64,000 bases of DNA from Camellia lanceoleosa (Eukaryota > Streptophyta > Magnoliopsida > Ericales > Theaceae). Below the pieces are notes generated by a model. That model had not been told where the DNA came from, did no database searches, and saw nothing but the letters and a program-made list of their open reading frames with translations. This document shows, piece by piece, positions 10,899 through 20,755 of the stretch. Every line of letters starts with the position of its first letter. Positions within the stretch are counted from its first letter, which is position 1. The position numbers and the translations under genes were made by a program. Where the stretch lies: the NCBI GenBank assembly GCA_025200525.1, contig CM045758.1:62928598-62992597 (forward strand), given 5' to 3'.

Positions 10899-11510
10899 AA
10901 ACTTGGAAAATCTTTGTCGAGCGGGTTTTGCTCAGCACAGTAGGTTGGTAGGTTTGAACAATTTTGAAAATATTTGCCGAACAACATTTTGGTCGACAAA
11001 GTAGTTTGATAGGTTTGACTAACTTGGAAATCTTTGTCAAGTGGGTTTTGCTCGACAAAGTTGGTTGACAGGTTTGACCAACTTGGAAAATCTTTGTCGA
11101 GCGGTATTTTGCTTGCAAAAGTAGGTTGGCAGGTTTGACCAATTTTGAAAATCTTTGTAGAGTGAGATTTGCTCGGCAAAGTAGGTTGACAGGTTTGACC
11201 AACTTTAAAAATCTATGTCAAGTGGCATTTTGCTTGGTAAAGTTGGCAGGTTTGACCAATTTTGAAATCTTTGAAGAGTGACATTTTGCTTGGTAAAGTA
11301 GATTGGCAGATTTGGCTAACTTGAAAAATCATTGTTGAGCAGGTTTTGCTCGACAAAGTAGGTTGGCAAGTTTGGCCAATTGTGAGATTCCTTATCGAGC
11401 AAATTTTGCTCGCTAATAAGGAAATTGGTGGTTTATCCAACTCTAGGATTCCTTACCGAGCGGATTTTACTTGCAAAGAAGCAAGTTGGTGTTTTGATAA
11501 GTCCTAATAA
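10899..11510 (+). repeat. R array A: about ten 59-61-bp hairpin units
   Basis: The unit consensus contains an inverted repeat, CTTTG(C/T)CGAGC ... GCTCGGCAAAG, around a GGTTTT-type loop, followed by 'taggttggcaggtttgacca'. Units diverge, and the last two are the most different. The same array in copy 2 (17675-18435) has about thirteen units. Confidence 0.88.
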
Positions 11511-11640
11511 GGTTAGGCATTTTCAGAATAAATTCTAACGAGGTTAGGCTTTTTGGAATAAGTCACAGCGAGGCTAGGCATTTTTGTAATAAGTAATAGC
11601 AAGGCTAAGCATTTTCGGAATAAGTCCTAGTGGTGGTAGT
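11511..11640 (+). repeat. R array B, truncated: about four 31-bp units
   Basis: The unit is 'gtcctaacaaggttaggcat' plus 'ttttggaataa'; CCTAAC and GTTAGG form a 6-bp inverted repeat. Copy 2 has about twelve units (18436-18836). Confidence 0.85.
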
Positions 11641-11842
11641 GGTGGTGACGGCAACGAAAGTGGTGGCATGGTAGGGTTCGTGGTGGTGGTGGTTGTAGTA
11701 ATGGTAGTGGTAGTAAAATGATAGTGGTACTTATAACAATAACGACAATAGTGATAAAGGTGGTTGTAGTAGTGGTGGTAACGGCGGTGGCGGCATGATG
11801 GTGATGGTGGTGGTAGTGGTGGTGAGCGGTGGTGGTAGTGAG
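11628..11842 (+). repeat. GGT/AGT-rich simple-sequence tract
   Basis: Imperfect 'gtggtggtagtgg' runs for about 210 bp. The His-rich and Val-rich frames in it are by-products of the repeat. It ends at the CACTA transposon. Confidence 0.85.
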
Positions 11843-11858
11843 TTTCACTACAACAAAA

Positions 11859-11899
11859 AAGGGTTTTTACGACGTGCAATGCACGTCGTAAAAACCCTT
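11859..11899. repeat. 41-nt perfect palindrome next to the CACTA left end
   Basis: Two 20-bp arms, exact reverse complements, surround one central base (11879). The arms contain the subterminal motif ACGACGTGC. It starts 14 bp inside the transposon end. Confidence 0.95.
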
Positions 11900-12250
11900 C
11901 TACGACGTGCAGGCGCACGTCATATTATGACCAGTCATGGAAAGTCATTCACTTTCAACGACATGCTTCATACGCCGTTAAAAACTATTTAACGACAGAT
12001 TTTGTGCGTCGTTGTTACTTTTTCTACGACATGCTATAGTACGCCGTTAAAAACTATTTAATGACAAATTTTGTACATCGTTGTTACTTTTTCTACGACA
12101 TGCTATAGTACGCCGTTAAAAACTATTTAACGACAAATTTTGTGCGTCGTCGTTACTTTTTGTACGACTACTTTTGCATGCCGTTAATTGGTGAGACAAA
12201 TAATCACACTGATTGTGCGCTGTAAAATATATAATATAATGACTTATTAT
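11862..12250 (+). repeat. Left subterminal repeat region of CACTA element
   Basis: Multiple ACGAC(G/A)TGC and CGTCGT/CGCCGT motifs in both orientations. Part of it is a tandem repeat of about 69 bp (starts near 12001, 12069 and 12138). In this superfamily such repeats bind the transposase. Confidence 0.85.
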
Positions 12251-12894
12251 GTCTGTCGTAGAATATACAATTTTTTTTATATTATTATTTAGCAACTATT
12301 CGACTTTCTTTCCATTCTAGCTTTTTCTCATCTTTTTCCATCTCAGCTCATCCAGATCAGTTGAACAATTTGACTCACAACCCAACAACCTCAATGAGCT
12401 CCATTTGAATTGGAAATATTAGCATTACAAGCAATATTTTATGGTTTAATAGACTAAACAGTAAAATGGGTGTACTCACAATTAAAAATGGGAGTGGCCA
12501 CATAACTATAATATATTAATAATTAATAAGGTATAAAATTGACACCATAATCCATAGATATTGATATTGCAGGTTTGGGTATTGGAGAGAGTATCAAGAG
12601 CCAGTGTTTTTCAGGTCAATCAGATACATGTACACTTACAACTCACTAGAAAAAGAAAGATGAATCATAACAACCATAGATTCAATCATTACCCAGATAA
12701 CAGAGAATTCTAGTCTCTCCACATCAGCTCGAAGAGAACAAATATCTACAATATAAAACTTCTATTGAGTGAGCTATCCAAGAACTTCTGTGACAATTAA
12801 GAAATTTTAAAACTAACAAACAACTAGCCATAAAATAAATCAGTTGTATGTGCAACCAACAAATTCAACCAAGTTAAAGGGAATGAAATATTAC
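12251..12894. other. CACTA interior, AT-rich, no gene seen
   Basis: AT-rich sequence between the left subterminal repeats and the first captured exon. If read on the minus strand it may be intron or downstream sequence of the captured gene. I see no frame or motif in it. Confidence 0.5.
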
Positions 12895-13020
12895 CTTCTA
12901 TTAAAGGTTTAGGAAGCATGTCAATTCGCTGCTCAACAAGGTAGACTGATGTGCCCCTTTGTGTAGCCTCATCATCAAGAGGGGTTCCAGGGTGCACAAA
13001 ATTTGTAACATCAGCAATAT
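12895..13020 (-). pseudogene. Captured exon of DIS3/RRP44 exoribonuclease (RNB domain)
   Basis: Read on the minus strand, 126 bp are open in one phase and encode a peptide with '[18 protein letters not shown]' and '[16 protein letters not shown]'. I recognise the conserved RNB-domain segment of the exosome 3'-5' exonuclease DIS3/RRP44, which degrades and trims RNA in the nucleus. The piece is flanked by AG (13021-13022) and GT (12893-12894) splice dinucleotides, so it was captured as genomic DNA with introns. It is only about 42 codons of a protein of roughly 900 residues. Captured fragments usually have no coding function but can be source or target of small RNAs. Confidence 0.85.
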
Positions 13021-13499
13021 CTATTTAAATGTTATTAAGGATTGACAAAAAAGCTCCATGCCTAACTGATAAAAACTGAGAACCACCTTTAGACAATTGG
13101 ATGTGTTAAGACCAACATTAGCCCTAATCTAAGCAAAATATATAAAAAAATTAAAAATAAAAATAAAAATAAAAAAGATTCAGCCACCATAGTGGTGGCC
13201 ATAGTTAAGTAACACTATGTTGAAATTTATAGAAGTTCAGTACTTCACTTGTGTAAGAGGTACAAAATTCCAAGTATATAATATAATAATATTTAATACA
13301 CATAATAAGTTGCCATGGGAAAGGCGTAAAAGAAAAATGAACTATAACTATGAGAAACGACATGGTCAAATATGATTTATTTGTTACTAAGTTCTAGAGT
13401 GATAAAATAAATTGGTTGCAGCCAACATAAGTAATGCGGATTAGTTTTGTTTTAATTTCAGTAGTAACTAAAAATTTCATAACAAGAAAAACAAGTTAC
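13021..13499. other. CACTA interior between captured exons
   Basis: AT-rich, intron-like sequence with a short A/T low-complexity run near 13140. No frame seen. Confidence 0.5.
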
Positions 13500-13582
13500 C
13501 CATTAGCCATCTTAACATGTAACTCATCATCCATATCAAACACTGTATCAGCAAGACCACCAGTCTTCCTAACTATTGGGAC
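13500..13582 (-). pseudogene. Captured exon of a starch synthase (GT5 glycosyltransferase)
   Basis: The minus-strand 83-bp piece encodes 'VPIVRKTGGLADTVFDMDDE', the C-terminal nucleotide-sugar motif region of glycogen/starch synthases (family GT5; the KTGGL motif is diagnostic). Starch synthases add glucose from ADP-glucose to glucans in plastids. Splice dinucleotides AG (13583-13584, after a pyrimidine-rich TTATTTC) and GT (13498-13499) are intact. The Asp-rich tail resembles class III-V enzymes, but I cannot assign the class. It comes from a different gene than the neighbouring DIS3 piece. Confidence 0.85.
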
Positions 13583-14686
13583 CTGAAATAATCAAAATTC
13601 AGAAGTATGCCTTGTCTTAGTGCGTTTCTGTTAACCAATGGTCTTGAGTCTGTTGGACATATGAATATTCTCTAAACAAACAAATAAATAAACAAATGAT
13701 GCAGCTAGTCTTTTTGATTGTTACAGATGAACAATTCTTTTGCCATATGATTTTTATTTTTGATGAGTGGGCATATGATGAAAATTGAATCCTTTAATCC
13801 AACCTTCCTTTTAGACAGAGAACGAGAGAGAGAGAGAGAGAGAGAGAAGCCACTTGGTAAAACTATCATGCCAAACAAGTGTTAACACTTCCACACATAC
13901 ATGAAGCAAAGCATGGATTTAAGCACAAGTCTTAGAAACAGAAAACTATTTACATGTCATATGAGAACACTGGGATTCATACGAAAATATGAAATATTAA
14001 ATAGATACACCTTAAAACAACATAAGTAATATAAGCATGGTTCTTTTCAGTTTGGATAATTAAGTAAATTATATAAATGCAAAACAAAAGGCAAGGCCCA
14101 ATTTGGATACAGTTCATATGAGTAAGTAGAGTGGGTTAGGAAGAAGGAAACAAATCTATGGGAACTTGGTTATTTTTGAGCAAAAAATTAAAATCCACTT
14201 GGCAAAACTGTCATGCCAAACAAGTGTAGACACTTTCACACATACAAGCAGCATAGAGTTCAGGGACATGACTTTGAGATGGATCTCTACAAAAAAACTA
14301 TCTATTTATTTGCCATATGAGAATAGTGGGATTCATAAGACAATATGAAATGTAAAATATATATGCCTTAAAAACCATATAAGTAATATATGCCCGGTTC
14401 TTTTCAGTTTGGAAGAATAACGAAATATTATTAAAGCAAAATAAAATGCAAGGCCCAATTTTTATGTAGAAAGTATTAAAAGATAACATGATGAATTGCT
14501 GGGTGGGGAACAACTATTGATTCCATCTACAAGCTTTGAATTCATTAGATTCTTTTCTTTTTTTTTCATTAGATAGTTAACTGTACTTCAAAGTGATAAA
14601 AAAAAATTAAAAAATAAAAAACCAAAAACCATACACAGAAAACCATACCAAAAACCATGAAAATACTAATAAACAAAAAGAATGAC

Positions 14687-14730
<44 letters not shown>

Positions 14731-14736
14731 AGTTAC
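13583..14736. other. CACTA interior, AT-rich with an internal near-duplication
   Basis: Contains (GA)n near 13818-13846. Two related stretches both read 'cacttgg(c/t)aaaactatcatgccaaacaagtg' and then 'catatgagaa...gggattcat': about 13850-14100 and 14195-14470. This is a direct duplication of about 250-300 bp. (AC)n lies at 14691-14725. No gene seen. Confidence 0.7.
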
Positions 14737-14799
14737 CTCCTTTTGGACCCAAGAATCTCTCTCCCTCTCCATTTGTTTGATTTTTTCCTCTAAGCTCAA
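14737..14799 (-). pseudogene. Captured 63-bp exon, coiled-coil peptide, source gene unknown
   Basis: The minus strand shows TTTTACAG then 63 open bases then GTAACT, a perfect exon shape. The 21 codons read LSLEEKIKQMERERDSWVQK and one more Glu, a charged heptad-like segment typical of coiled coils. I do not recognise the parent gene. Being phase 0 at both ends and between good splice signals makes it likely to be a third captured exon. Confidence 0.55.
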
Positions 14800-15509
14800 C
14801 TGTAAAATGTTGTACAGTACATTTTTCTATGCAATACATGTTTCTCATAAATGACTTGCAAAAAGATATAATACAAACAATGATAACAAACAGAGAAACA
14901 TCGAAAAAAAATTTAAATAAATCAACAAAATGTGAAATGAGGCAAGTAAAAGTACTAGTGATGAAATTACAGAGTGAAAAAACAATTACACCTTTCAAAC
15001 TCAAAATAGATGTTTCATCTATCAACTGTTTGCTTGGACAGGACATTTTCCTTGAACCCATGGTTGTAGATTAAATCGAAGATTCCCCATTGTGCTAATA
15101 TCCAATCTAAACAGAAAACCTTATCCTGAAAAGCACCCAAACATTATACTCATTCTTCTTATTGTTCTTCCAAAAACAGAAGCAGAGAATGAGAGGAGAG
15201 TGGAGAAGACGAAGTAGACGACCGGTGAAGATCGATGAAGAGAATAGGAGAAGAGAGAGAGGCGGCGAGGGAGAAGGTGGTGGTGGCGGCGGCAGTGGTG
15301 GTCACCGGTGGCGCCACCAGATGTGACGATGTAGGAGGCAGAAAAGATAAAAGAGAGAGGAGAGTGAGAGAAGTGTTAGGGTTTAGACTCTGTATTTGGG
15401 GAAAAGGTAAATTCTATACACACATATATATATACATATATATTTTTGGGTGATTGGCGCCCCAAATTTCATTTTGGCGCCTCTTTTTTTTTTTTTTTTT
15501 TTCATACAA
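14800..15509. other. CACTA interior, possible further captured sequence
   Basis: Contains a minus-strand open stretch (about 14980-15061) and a purine/GGC-rich segment (15180-15400) that resembles a gene 5' leader. I cannot assign either. A (TA)-rich run (15421-15446) and poly(T) (15485-15502) precede the right subterminal repeats. Confidence 0.35.
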
Positions 15510-15888
15510 TTCATGACATGCATTGTGCGTCGTAAAAAGGTAATATTTTTAACGACAGGCAATGTGTACGTCATAAAAAGTGTAATACTTTTAACGGCGG
15601 GTGTTGTGTGCGCCGTGAAAAGTATTCATTTTTCACGGCCGGCATAGTTGCGTCGTGTATAATTGATGTATTAACGGCACACTATATGCACGTCATAGAA
15701 AGTTTTATTATTTACGGCGTGCATTGCAAGCCGTAAAAAAATTATCGTTATTACCATTCATGGCCTACGCAATAGACACGCCGTGGTTGGAAAAGTATTT
15801 ATGACGTGCAAAAAAAGCAAGTCGTAATAGTAAGAAACTACGGCGTGCATTTATTGTATGCCGTTGATGTGGTGCCGTAAAAAGTCAG
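15510..15888 (+). repeat. Right subterminal repeat region of CACTA element
   Basis: Repeated 'cgtcgtaaaa', 'acggc(g/a)tgcattg', 'gtgcgccgt' motifs, inverted relative to the left end. They decay in phase with those at 11862-12250. Confidence 0.82.
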
Positions 15889-15901
15889 TTTTGTTGTAGT
15901 G

Positions 15902-16157
15902 TTTATAGTAGTGTATTAGTATTTATAAATTCAATCAGAATTAAGTAAGTTTTATATGACTTCAAATTTCTTATGTTTTAGTTTATATTTTAAGAGACAC
16001 TTAAATTTTTAACTGATATCAATTATGGTTATTAAACTAGCTTAATTGATTATCACGCAATACATTTAGTTTTAATTATTGAATCATATTATCAAGCACT
16101 CCTTCATTCTTAATTATTAGCAAGAACCACTAGATTGTTTATGATAAATAACAAAAA
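15902..16157. other. AT-rich spacer after the CACTA element
   Basis: Begins with the TTT target duplication. AT-rich, no frame or recognisable repeat; possibly a remnant of the host into which both neighbours inserted. Confidence 0.4.
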
Positions 16158-17389
16158 TGTAACGCCCTGATATTTTAATCAATATAATCATCAAACCTTT
16201 TTGTTGTTATATCCATCCCATAATAAAAGTTAATATAAAATAAGGACATAAATTAAAAAATATCTGTAAGGGAATAAAATTAACCACAAAAATTATGTGA
16301 GTCCAGACACTGCCACGTGATGTAATTATGGATTATCAAGTGTATGACAGTTGTCAAATCCTTATCAAACACTGTATTAGTGTTTTATGTTACGCAAAAC
16401 TTCTCAGGAGATGAAATCTTACAAATATAGAAATCTTAGACAAGCAGAGATCATTTGGGATAGGACTTCTGGAATATTCAAGCCACTTGTGAGGTAAGTC
16501 ACTAGATCTTATAAATAGCCGACACCCCCATGGGTTAAGGTATGCAATTTCTCTCTATGAATTTGTCCATTAAATATTTTGATAATATTGGAGGACTAAC
16601 TTGGGGGTCGGAGGGCCCCCGGCTACAACTGGGGGTGTTTTGTCATGCAGATAGCGATCGTGTAGTGGTGCTGATCACTTCTTCATTGGATTTCTTCGTC
16701 ATCAAATATGGTATTTTTTATTTTATTTTTTATGTCCATACAATTGGTGCTGCTTGTCAAAATGACTGACTCAACAAAGAAGACAACTATCATAGATTAC
16801 GTAGCTTCCCAGCAATTGCAATCCACGGTCAAAAGTGCTATTAATTCGCAAATATGGACACTCCATGTTCATATACACTTTTAGGATCAATGATTGGACT
16901 TCATCTTTTTGCTGTGTGAAGCACCAAGCGACGAGCATTTAAACAAAAAGTTCAACTAGCTTGAGAGTGCTAAAGAGGAGCACCATTAGGAGCAACAAAT
17001 TACACACTATCACACCATCAACTCGGTGATCAAGTTTAACGTATAGCAACTTGAAATCTCATGATGGTGATATTATTAGCAATTATTATGTTGGATTTTT
17101 ATTATCTGCAGAGCATGGAGTTTATGCACTATTACTTCGACCGCGAAGATATAGAAGATCAATTATTATATCGAATTTTTATTATCTGTGGAGCATGAAT
17201 TTTATGCATTATTATTCCCGACACAAAAATATTATTATTGCATGGATTTTATGCATTGGGCTATGAGATATTATTATCAATTATCATATTTTTAATATTT
17301 GTAGAGCACGGAGTTTATGCACTATTATTTTGACCACGAAAATATGGATTAGCAATTATTACAACGGATTTTTATGCAGTCATAGAGAT

Positions 17390-17391
<2 letters not shown>

Positions 17392-17421
<30 letters not shown>

Positions 17422-17463
17422 TATTATTATCATCATCATCATCATTATTATTATTATTATTAT
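17392..17463 (+). repeat. (ATC)n/(ATT)n microsatellite
   Basis: A trinucleotide run present only in R copy 2; copy 1 has no such expansion at the matching place (about 880-895). Confidence 0.9.
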
Positions 17464-17674
17464 CCACGGAGCATGAATTTTTATACTGAAGTGGATGGAG
17501 ACCTTTATTTTGGTCTAATATGTCACCGAAACTAAATGAAGACTGCTATTTTGGTTAGATATATTACTGGATTTAGAATATATTTGAATAAATTATTTAG
17601 GTCAAACATGCTGAGATGGAGTTGTCTCTTTATAGATCACAGGGACAAGACGAATTACGCTACCTCTTGATTAA

Positions 17675-18435
17675 AACTTGGAAAATCTTTGCCGAACGGG
17701 TTTTGCTTGGCAAAGTAGGTTGGCAGGTTGACCATTTTGAAAATCTTTGTCAAGCAAGTTTTGCTCAGCAAAGTAGGTTGGCAAGTTTGAACAACTTTGA
17801 AAATCCTTGCCGAACGACATTTTACTCGGCGAAGTAGGTTGGCAAGTTTGACCAACTTGGAAAATCGTTGTCGAGTGGGTTTTGCTCAGTAAAGTAGGTT
17901 AGCAGGTTTGACCAACTTGGAAAATCTTTGTTGAGCGGCATTTTACTTGCCAAAGTTGGTTGGCAGGTTTGACCAACTTTGAAAATCTTTGTCGAGCGGG
18001 TTTTGCTAGGCAAAGTAGTTTGGCAGGTTTGACCAATTTTGAAAATCTTTGCCGAGAGACATTTCGCTTGGCAAAGTAGGTTAGCAGGTATGACCAACTT
18101 TGAAAATTTTTGTCGAGTGGCATTTTGCTCAGCAAATTAGCTTGGCAGGTTTGACCAATTTTGAAAATCTTTGTCAAGCGGCATTTTACTCAGCAAAGTA
18201 GATTGGTAGATTTGACCAACTTGAAAAATCTTTGTCGTGCTAGTTTTGCTCAACAAAGTAGGTTGGTAAGTTTGACTAACTTTGAAAATCTTTGCCAACA
18301 AAGTAGGTTGGCAAGTTTGACCAACTGTGGGATTCTTTATGAAGCAGATTTTGCTTAGCAATAAGGAAATTGGTGATTTATCCAACTCTAAGATTTCTTA
18401 CCGAGTGAATTTTGGTTGCCAAGAAGCAAGTTGGT
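17675..18435 (+). repeat. R array A, copy 2: about thirteen hairpin units
   Basis: Units of 59-61 bp with the inverted repeat CTTTGCCGA(A/G)C ... GCTYGGCAAAG. Unit eleven is shortened to about 45 bp by loss of the hairpin loop and one arm. Confidence 0.9.
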
Positions 18436-18836
18436 GTTTTGATAAGTCCTAGCATGGTTAGGCATTTTTGGAATAAGTCCTAACAAGGTTTGACATTCTT
18501 GGAATATGTCCTAGCAAGGCTAGGTATTTTTGAAATAAATCCTAATGAGGTTAGGCATTCTTGGAATAAGTCCTAACAAGATAAGGCATTTTCGAAATAA
18601 GTCCTAATGAGGCTAGGCATTTTTAGAATAAATCCTAGTAAGGCTAGGTATTTTTGGAATAAGTCCTAATGGGGTTAGGCATTCTTGGAATAAGTCTTAG
18701 CAAGGCTAGGCATTTTCGAAATAAGTCCTAACAAGGTTAGGCGTTTTTGGAATAAGTTTTAGTAGGGTTAGGCATTTTCGGAATAAGTCCTAACAAGGTT
18801 AGGCATTTTGGAATAAGCCCTAGCACCCATATATGG
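18436..18836 (+). repeat. R array B, copy 2: about twelve 31-bp units
   Basis: Regular 31-bp period, 'gtcctaacaaggttaggcat' plus 'ttttggaataa'. Each unit keeps CCTAAC/GTTAGG or the covarying CCTAGC/GCTAGG. Confidence 0.9.
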
Positions 18837-19329
18837 TTCTAGCTAGGTAATATTACACTATTATTATTAGAACAACATAAAGCTTCCATTCTTTCATTGG
18901 GCTTAAAGAGAATGAAAGCTTGGGGGAATTGAGATAATAAAAATAACAACAAAAATTATGTGGGTCCAGCATTTTCAAGAAAAGAGTCTTGATTTCACAA
19001 AATAGAGTATTATCTGGACAAATTTGCTCAAAAACTATATCACATAAGGCACATCACAAGAGCGTCCGTGCTTCACAAAAGAAATATCCCCATCTACTAC
19101 TCAATGGGATAACGTTCCTTCCTCTTGACCTGAAATGTTAATTTTGGTAGGAATGAGCAGTGTTGTCCAAAAGAAATACATTTAACAAGACATATAAACA
19201 TTTGATATAAATATGATCATATCACAATCCATTATTTCATACCATTACAAAAGAAGAAACGCAACAATGAATTTTATTCAAAACAATTATATATATATAT
19301 AATTTCCAAAACAATTCCACATTTTCCGT

Positions 19330-19452
19330 CCTCACACGGATGGGCAAGTGGGCATCTCATACTTTCTACATTTATCTTCCTCACATGATTGGGCATGTGG
19401 ACACCTCAGGATATTTTCCACATTCATCGTCCTTACATGATCGGGCATGTGG
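19330..19452 (-). repeat. Three-unit repeat of about 55-60 bp with hairpins
   Basis: Units contain 'cctcacatgattgggcatgt' and variants. CACATG and CATGTG flank a 6-base loop in the middle unit, ACATG/CATGT in the third, and pairing is weaker in the first. Confidence 0.75.
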
Positions 19453-20321
19453 ATGCCTAATTTTTCTCGCACAGGTACCAAATACAATACATAACATATC
19501 ATGTAGTTTTCAATAACTTTCACAATCACTTCTTACCACAACAAATTTCTAGAATATATCTCGTTGCATCGTTTTCTAACGTACCATCAAGGCATCAGCT
19601 CCATTTCATCATAAATATCAATTTTAAATCCAAAAATCATACACTGGGGTTTGTAAAATTTGGGGGTTTTGTTCATATTCCTTATTAATCAATGAGTTAT
19701 CAAGCCAGTACCTATTCTTACCAAAACATTCAAAATAATTCAAGAGGTTTGAGTGAAACCCCATTTTTAAAACATCACACTCCTTCTCATCAAAATCATT
19801 TATCTTATACATCATTATATTTACGGAAATATCATATATTTACATTAAAATATAGATATACAAAGTTAAAGGTATTCCTACATCAAGAAAGAGAGAGATG
19901 GGTTGAAGACCCAAACGTTGATGATGATGAAACATGATCCACTTACACCCAAATGTAGCTCTCGACGTGCTCTAGCTTTTATCCTCAAGAATTAGGCGTA
20001 GATTTCACCTCTAGGTATATGAAACCCAAGATTGAAGCTCTTAACAATGGTGAAAAGGAAGAAAAAGAGAAAGAGAGACGGTGAGAGAGAAAGAAAGAGT
20101 GAGAAAAGTGAGTAAAAGGAGAGAGAGAAAGGGCTTTTATTTATGGTGGAGAGATAAAATGAGTCATGGGGCACAATAATACATAAAATATAAAGTCAAA
20201 ATCCCAAAAGTAGGGCACGAAACGTGGCTGGGAGTATTTGGGTTTTGTGGCAAGTGTCTATATCGTGCAGAGGGTGTTGCTCCTCACATATATAGTAGCA
20301 AAAAGAGATATTCAAAATAGA

Positions 20322-20572
20322 CAAGGTGTCGACCCCAGATTGCCCACGTGTCGACCCCTGAAAACAAGAAACACGAATTGGAATTCTAGCTTGACGGTGT
20401 TGACACCAGAGATGGTGGTGTCTACTATAAAAAGCATAATGCAACCTTGAGAAATTTAGTGATGATGGTGTCGACCCCAGACTATTCTGGTATTGACACC
20501 CAGAAACAGAATGATGAAGAAGAAAGGAATGGATGCAAGTGTTGACACCTAGAAACATAGTGTCAACATCCA
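20322..20572. repeat. Cluster of GGTGTCGACACC-type palindromes
   Basis: At least six motifs close to GGTGTCGACACC, several decayed to GTGTTGACACC or GTGTCAACA (CpG loss), lie in 250 bp. On the minus strand they sit upstream of the TATA-like motif, hence in the presumed U3. Confidence 0.8.
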
Positions 20573-20755
20573 ATTAGATTTTCAAAGCTCCAAAATGCAT
20601 TTTGACAAGTCCCACGTGCGAATTCACATCCTAACTACATATAGATTCAAATTTCCCATCTAACCAAGAGCAAAATACACTAACTAAGGGATTTCAATAG
20701 CTAAAATGATGGAATTAAATATATTCTGAAGGCATTATAATTCACAAGTGTCACA

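Larger units (their letters stand above)
10844..11640 (+). mobile_element. R element copy 1, right fragment
   Basis: The R element resumes at the 3' side of the chromovirus and aligns with 17619 onward of copy 2 ('ctctttatagatca'). It holds tandem array A (10899-11510, about ten units of about 60 bp) and the start of array B (11511-11640, about four 31-bp units). It runs into a GGT-rich tract at about 11628. Confidence 0.8.
11846..15901 (+). mobile_element. Non-autonomous CACTA (En/Spm) transposon with captured exons
   Basis: The left end is CACTACAACAAAA and the right end is its exact complement, TTTTGTTGTAGTG (15889-15901). A 3-bp TTT duplication lies on each side (11843-11845, 15902-15904), as expected for CACTA elements. 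Both ends carry subterminal repeats built on ACGACGTGC / CGTCGTAAAA. At 4056 bp it has no transposase-like frame, so it must depend on a relative. The interior holds at least three exon-sized pieces of host genes on the minus strand with splice signals, microsatellites ((GA)n near 13820, (AC)n 14691-14725) and a purine/GGC-rich stretch near 15180-15400. The element's strand is arbitrary. Confidence 0.92.
16158..18990 (+). mobile_element. R element copy 2, uninterrupted
   Basis: Possible LTR start at 16158 (TGTAACGCCC; uncertain). The part from 16489 matches copy 1. The junction motif (attggtgctg) is at 16743, followed by gag-like remnants with stops, (ATC)n/(ATT)n at 17392-17463, array A (17675-18435), array B (18436-18836) and then a G-rich stretch. 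At about 18915-18960 'acaacaaaaattatgtgggt' repeats the LTR-type sequence of 16272-16300, suggesting a short remnant of the 3' LTR. There is no intact coding region, so the element is non-autonomous or decayed. Its outer boundaries are approximate. Confidence 0.65.
18991..20755 (-). mobile_element. LTR-like segment on the minus strand
   Basis: On the minus strand this reads like an LTR. A TG-start (TGACACTTGTG, plus position about 20755) is followed by a cluster of GTCGAC palindromes (20572-20322), a TATA-like ATAAATAAAAG (plus 20134-20144), a purine/pyrimidine stretch (20041-20130) and a repeat with hairpins (19330-19450). I find neither an opposite LTR nor coding sequence, and the 3' limit is unclear. 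It could be a solo LTR or a truncated element. Confidence 0.4.

Noticed and set aside
10899..11510. Array A considered as a CRISPR array
   Set aside because: Units are contiguous and diverged throughout, without constant repeats and unique spacers, and the context is a plant retroelement.
11574..11918. His-rich and Thr-rich frames
   Set aside because: Products of the GGT/AGT simple repeat.
14666..15061. 131-codon minus-strand frame including poly-Val-Cys
   Set aside because: It reads through the splice signals of the captured 63-bp exon and the (AC)n tract; only the exon is credible.
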